Shown one piece after another: positions 61,101 to 64,000 of a DNA stretch of 64,000 nucleotides. The first letter of the stretch is position 1. Every line of letters starts with the position of its first letter. The notes under the pieces are model-generated. The model was not told where the DNA came from and ran no database searches. It saw only the letters and a program-made list of their open reading frames with translations. Both the position numbers and the translations under genes were made by a program. The stretch comes from Sipunculus nudus (lineage: Eukaryota; Annelida; Sipuncula; Golfingiida; Sipunculidae). The DNA is taken from assembly GCA_026874595.1 (NCBI GenBank), contig CM049316.1, forward strand, positions 74,427,176-74,491,175, in the 5' to 3' direction.

Positions 61101-63111
61101 AAATTCAGCTTCCCATAACTCTACCAAAAGTCACTGAACTGAAACCATTTGAACAAAATTCAGAAAGCACTACCCTAGAATCATTTCTGTGCGATATTAA
61201 ACTATTTGGCCATATGGTTTCAGAGAAGAAGTTTTTTGTAGCCATCAGTATGATACAGGCACTGATGACCCCCGTACAAAAAAATTCGATGCAGGTGGCG
61301 TCACCAATACCTAAATTTCAGATATGTCTCATGTAAACAACATTGGCATAAAATTTGGTGATGATAGCTCCAGCCATTTCTGAGATTGTAATTTAAGTAT
61401 GCTTTTTTGGACAGATGACTAAGTTCAACTTCCTGTAACTCGGCGAAAAATCACCGAACTTAAACCATTCGAACAAATTTGAGAAAGATTGTTCCAGGGA
61501 TAATTTCTGTGAAATATTGGACAATTTGGCTGAACAGTTTCGGAGAAGAAGATTTTTAAAGCTTTTTTACTATAAAATCTAAGAAAATGCAGTTAGCCAA
61601 AAAATAAGCAAAATCCGATATAGTTTTTTAGATGACTAACTTTTTGCATAAAATTTCGTGATGCTACCTCTTGCCGTTTTCAAGATAGTATGGGTTAACG
61701 TACAGACGCCGGATGCCGGACGCCGCAACATGATCGCATAAGCTCACAGGTTCGCTAATAACCATTCTGGAAAGCATGAAGCACCTGTAACATTAACAAC
61801 TGATATTTTTTGTCCAGAGAGAATTGATGCATTAACAGCGGCAGTAGACATCTTGCATTCTGTGGCAGTCCTGTATAAGGCTTTAGGCCTGTGCACTATT
61901 ATGTCCATATTTTAACATCCTTGGTACAAAATAGGGCTGGAGAACAGGACAGTAATGTTTTCCAGTGGTCAAATATACAATACACATAGATGTACTGAAC
62001 ATTAATCAATGGATATATGTTAAATCTCACAGTTGTGTATGGAGTGTTATAATCACAGTTAACTGCAGGTGCAAACTATGGACTCCACATTGCGTCAGTC
62101 ACTGAAAAACAAGCAATAGAGGAGTTCATTCTTATGGGCTAGCTGAAGCCCTGTTTCTATAGTTCTGCCGAATGTTCTATTGTGACCTGCATCATGACTC
62201 GCAGGCCCTTATCAGTTATTATAGAAGGCCTGAGTGTCATGTTGTCACGGCTAGCTATAGTCCGCCACGTACGGACTCCATTTATCTGTGATACGGAGTC
62301 CGACCGTCTGTCGGTGAGAGTTCACCCTGCCGTTCATTGAAGGACCTGTAACATGAATTACCACTGCTTGTTGTGCGATTGAGAAACAATCTTGTATTTA
62401 TATATAGAAATAAACTTTTTATGTATCAAATTAAATTGATATATCACCTTTATGTGAGCCTTTAAATGTTTTTTTTATCCTTTGAACTGCCAGGGTTCAG
62501 ATGTTGCATGCCAACTGGACACTGCCGGAAAAGGAATCCCATGCAAATTAGGTGGGCAATCTATGCAAAAGATGAATTCAGGGGGGCTTTTTCCAGGAAT
62601 GCCAGTGCCGTGCACTAGGATAGACTATATTTTCATAAGCATCCTTCCCATCATACATCGCGTGTTGTCAATGATGCTAAATTCCTATTGGTTGTTCCAA
62701 CCGGAAAGCGCCATCGGCCAGACGGAGACGAAGCAATATCTGACTTCATCCAGAGTAAGTGCCCATACTTTATTAATGCTGATCATCTAGCAAAAGTTTT
62801 GGTCCCAACGGAGTCTAAGCATCTGTAACAATTATAATATGTGGGGTTTGTTTGGTGTCCCTTCGCTTCACAAGGCATATACGTGTCTGAGGGTCTGTAC
62901 GGATCCGTACAAACTTAGATAGTATAGACTCTCCCCGCCAGAGGCTGCAGCGCTTGTATTGTTTACTATATATGTCAGCGCTGCAAGACTGCAGCAAGGC
63001 TAGCTAAATCAGTAAATGCTCACCCAAAGTCTTGGGGCTGGTCATTGACCTTGGCGTAATCATACTTGTCAGTCGGGTAAACACGGACGCGCCGACCCTC
63101 ACGCGCTGCAT
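55132..63111 (-). CDS. PYURF: Protein preY, mitochondrial (Trm112-like; PYURF orthologue)
   Basis: Three in-phase minus-strand coding exons: 63111-63024, 56796-56667 and 55270-55132 (TAG), 118 residues. Human preY is of similar length. Residues 1-30 are rich in Arg, Ser, Thr and hydrophobics with no acidic residue, as in a mitochondrial presequence. Then come FDQRLLQHLVCPLSKSPLR, a Tyr-Asp-Ala-Glu segment, ELQVAYSIRNGIPNMIP and ARML, the conserved Trm112-like core (LVCPLSK..LRY, IRNGIPNMIP). In mammals preY stabilises the SAM-dependent methyltransferases COQ5 and NDUFAF5, needed for coenzyme Q and complex I assembly. Introns of 6.2 and 1.4 kb, the first packed with repeats. ATG 63111 is chosen because it opens the presequence; the region upstream is CG-richer than its surroundings. 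Confidence 0.93.
57602..57880 (+). repeat. Tandem duplication, unit 140 bp (PREY intron 1)
   Basis: Two copies with GTGGGCCTTTTTGGTGAG at 57623 and 57763. A 22-nt G-run lies immediately before, at 57579-57600. Confidence 0.85.
58897..58965 (-). repeat. tRNA-like sequence (SINE head or tRNA relic)
   Basis: On minus, GGTTCGATTCC is a perfect B box and TGGCTCACATAGTTG is an A-box-like start about 45 nt before it. A consistent cloverleaf with a paired acceptor stem was not found, so it is not called a tRNA gene. Confidence 0.4.
59480..59870 (+). repeat. Minisatellite array (PREY intron 1)
   Basis: Units of about 36 nt with CTGCACTGAGTGAACTCTTG and GACCTGTACCTGG words. An inner block of about 27-nt units has CACCCATGAGGTGATCACATG. 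Confidence 0.75.
60120..61740 (+). repeat. Long degenerate repeat block (PREY intron 1)
   Basis: A module starting GATGACCCCCGTACAAAAAA occurs at about 60128 and 61266. A module with AACTTCC.GTAA.TCGGC and CCATT.GAACAAA.TT words occurs at about 60290, 60935, 61105 and 61418. The block ends with GCCGGATGCCGGACGCC, a tail seen in many invertebrate repeats. Confidence 0.75.
62160..63000. repeat. Dispersed repeat copy shared with 33-34 kb
   Basis: 62264-62295 is an exact inverted match of part of 33147-33185. 62941-62999 is a near-exact inverted match of 33091-33137. The middle (about 640 nt) is missing from the 33-kb copy. Confidence 0.7.
62495..62754 (+). other. Possible exon of unknown gene or transposon
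   Basis: An open frame between a CCAG/G acceptor and an AGA/GTAAGT donor, with four Cys in its first half and an aliphatic segment (IDYIFISILPIIHRVL). I do not recognise it. It lies inside a repeat, antisense within PREY intron 1, so it could belong to a mobile element or be chance. Confidence 0.25.
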
Positions 63112-64000
63112 GTTGCTGGTGTTGTCTCGCCAGACGTCTGACTGGACTGTTCTTTGACTTGTCTCACGGGACGCTGACTTTTATCACGGCACAACCAGCC
63201 AGCGTATGTGAGCGATAAAACCGGATCCAATGGGGGGACAGTCAAGTGGTGTAACAGATTACGATACTTTCCATACATTTTACCCTCATATTATGATCTT
63301 TAAAAAAATAAAACAAAAATAAAAACTAAATTTCATGGCCGATTACATTAACCTGATTAACGGCTGACTTTCACAAAGTCTAGTTTAATATTTTAAAGAA
63401 CCAGAGCAGATCCTGTGTCATCACAGAAACGATCATACCTTTCAGTCTCAAAGAGAGTAGCTTGTACAGATTCGAAAAAGTGACCAATGGGTCATGACCC
63501 TCAGCTGAATGATATATTGGATGATCTGGCCACCAGCCATTCAGAAGGAGAAACAGAAAAATTAATACCCTTACTGTTACCATTACCCACATGACGTTTG
63601 ATTCTAAACTATAAAAGTTTATGCATATAGATCTAGATTTGTTTATTCCTTTTGTTTAAATCAAGGGTCTGTTGCGTGTAATTAAAGCTGTTGTAAACTT
63701 ACTATGTTACTTTACAAAACATAGTTTTCTCTCACTCACGCTCTCGTTCAAGCAAGTTCGTGGCAATTGTGACATACAGCCACAACAAATGAATTCGGCA
63801 ACTTAGGTAACCATTTTTTATTCTTCAGTAGCATCCAAATAATATAAAAATGTCAATACATAAAGAGTGTCCTAGGTGCGGAGCTAGTGGCCAAAAGGAA
63901 TCTGTCTCGCACATATAATTATAATATTATACTGGCTATTGTTCTCTCTCTCTCATTGGAATATAACCATGACAATCACATCCTCCATTCATTCCACTGG
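63112..64000. other. Region upstream of PREY
   Basis: 63112-63240 is GC-richer with several CpG and probably holds the 5' UTR and promoter of PREY. Beyond that, nothing recognised. Confidence 0.45.

Overview
This is eukaryotic, intron-rich, AT-rich animal DNA crowded with transposons. An innexin-type gap-junction gene, a CD109-like thioester gene, a DIRS1-like retrotransposon, an L1/Tx1-like LINE and especially an N-RAG-TP/Chapaev-like transposon (the N-RAG-TP family was described from the sea slug Aplysia) point to a lophotrochozoan, most likely a mollusc. The species cannot be fixed from the sequence alone.

Layout. 1-12 kb, plus strand: 21 exons of a GPI-anchored CD109-like thioester protein, 5' end outside the window, whose bait-region position is occupied by a collagen-like Gly-X-Y tract. 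14.06-19.63 kb: a GC-rich DIRS1-like element with inverted terminal repeats, an internal complementary region and ORFs for gag, RT/RNase H and tyrosine recombinase, the first and last of them broken. 19.6-35 kb: no recognisable gene; minisatellites, a tRNA-like SINE, a 1.6-kb element with GGGCCCCGC termini and a MITE. 35.0-45.06 kb, plus strand: a two-exon divergent innexin whose 9-kb intron holds, antisense, a complete 6,124-bp RAG1-like transposon (35663-41786). 45-53 kb: degenerate repeats, two hAT-like MITEs and a LINE inserted into one of them. 53.5-54.3 kb: a satellite of about 143 bp. 55.1-63.1 kb, minus strand: the three-exon mitochondrial PREY (PYURF) gene, with repeat-filled introns.

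The main discovery is the intronic element. One 10-exon gene (1,061 codons, all splice phases consistent) joins a RAG1-type N-terminal region (Cys pairs, HP..C..C, W.PH..C..C, C3HC4 RING) to a Chapaev/CMC-type DDE transposase whose D, D, CxxC, Hx4H and E residues can be matched to those of the RAG1 core. Its ends are CACAGCAGTTAC inverted repeats flanked by a 4-bp AGGT target duplication, and the two ends differ in spacer length, as 12/23 RSSs do. One in-frame TAG (38753-38751) is the only defect seen.

The second discovery is the collagen-like bait region of the CD109-like protein, together with a Ser at the position of the catalytic His of complement C3. Homology calls come from reading motifs; no database search was run.
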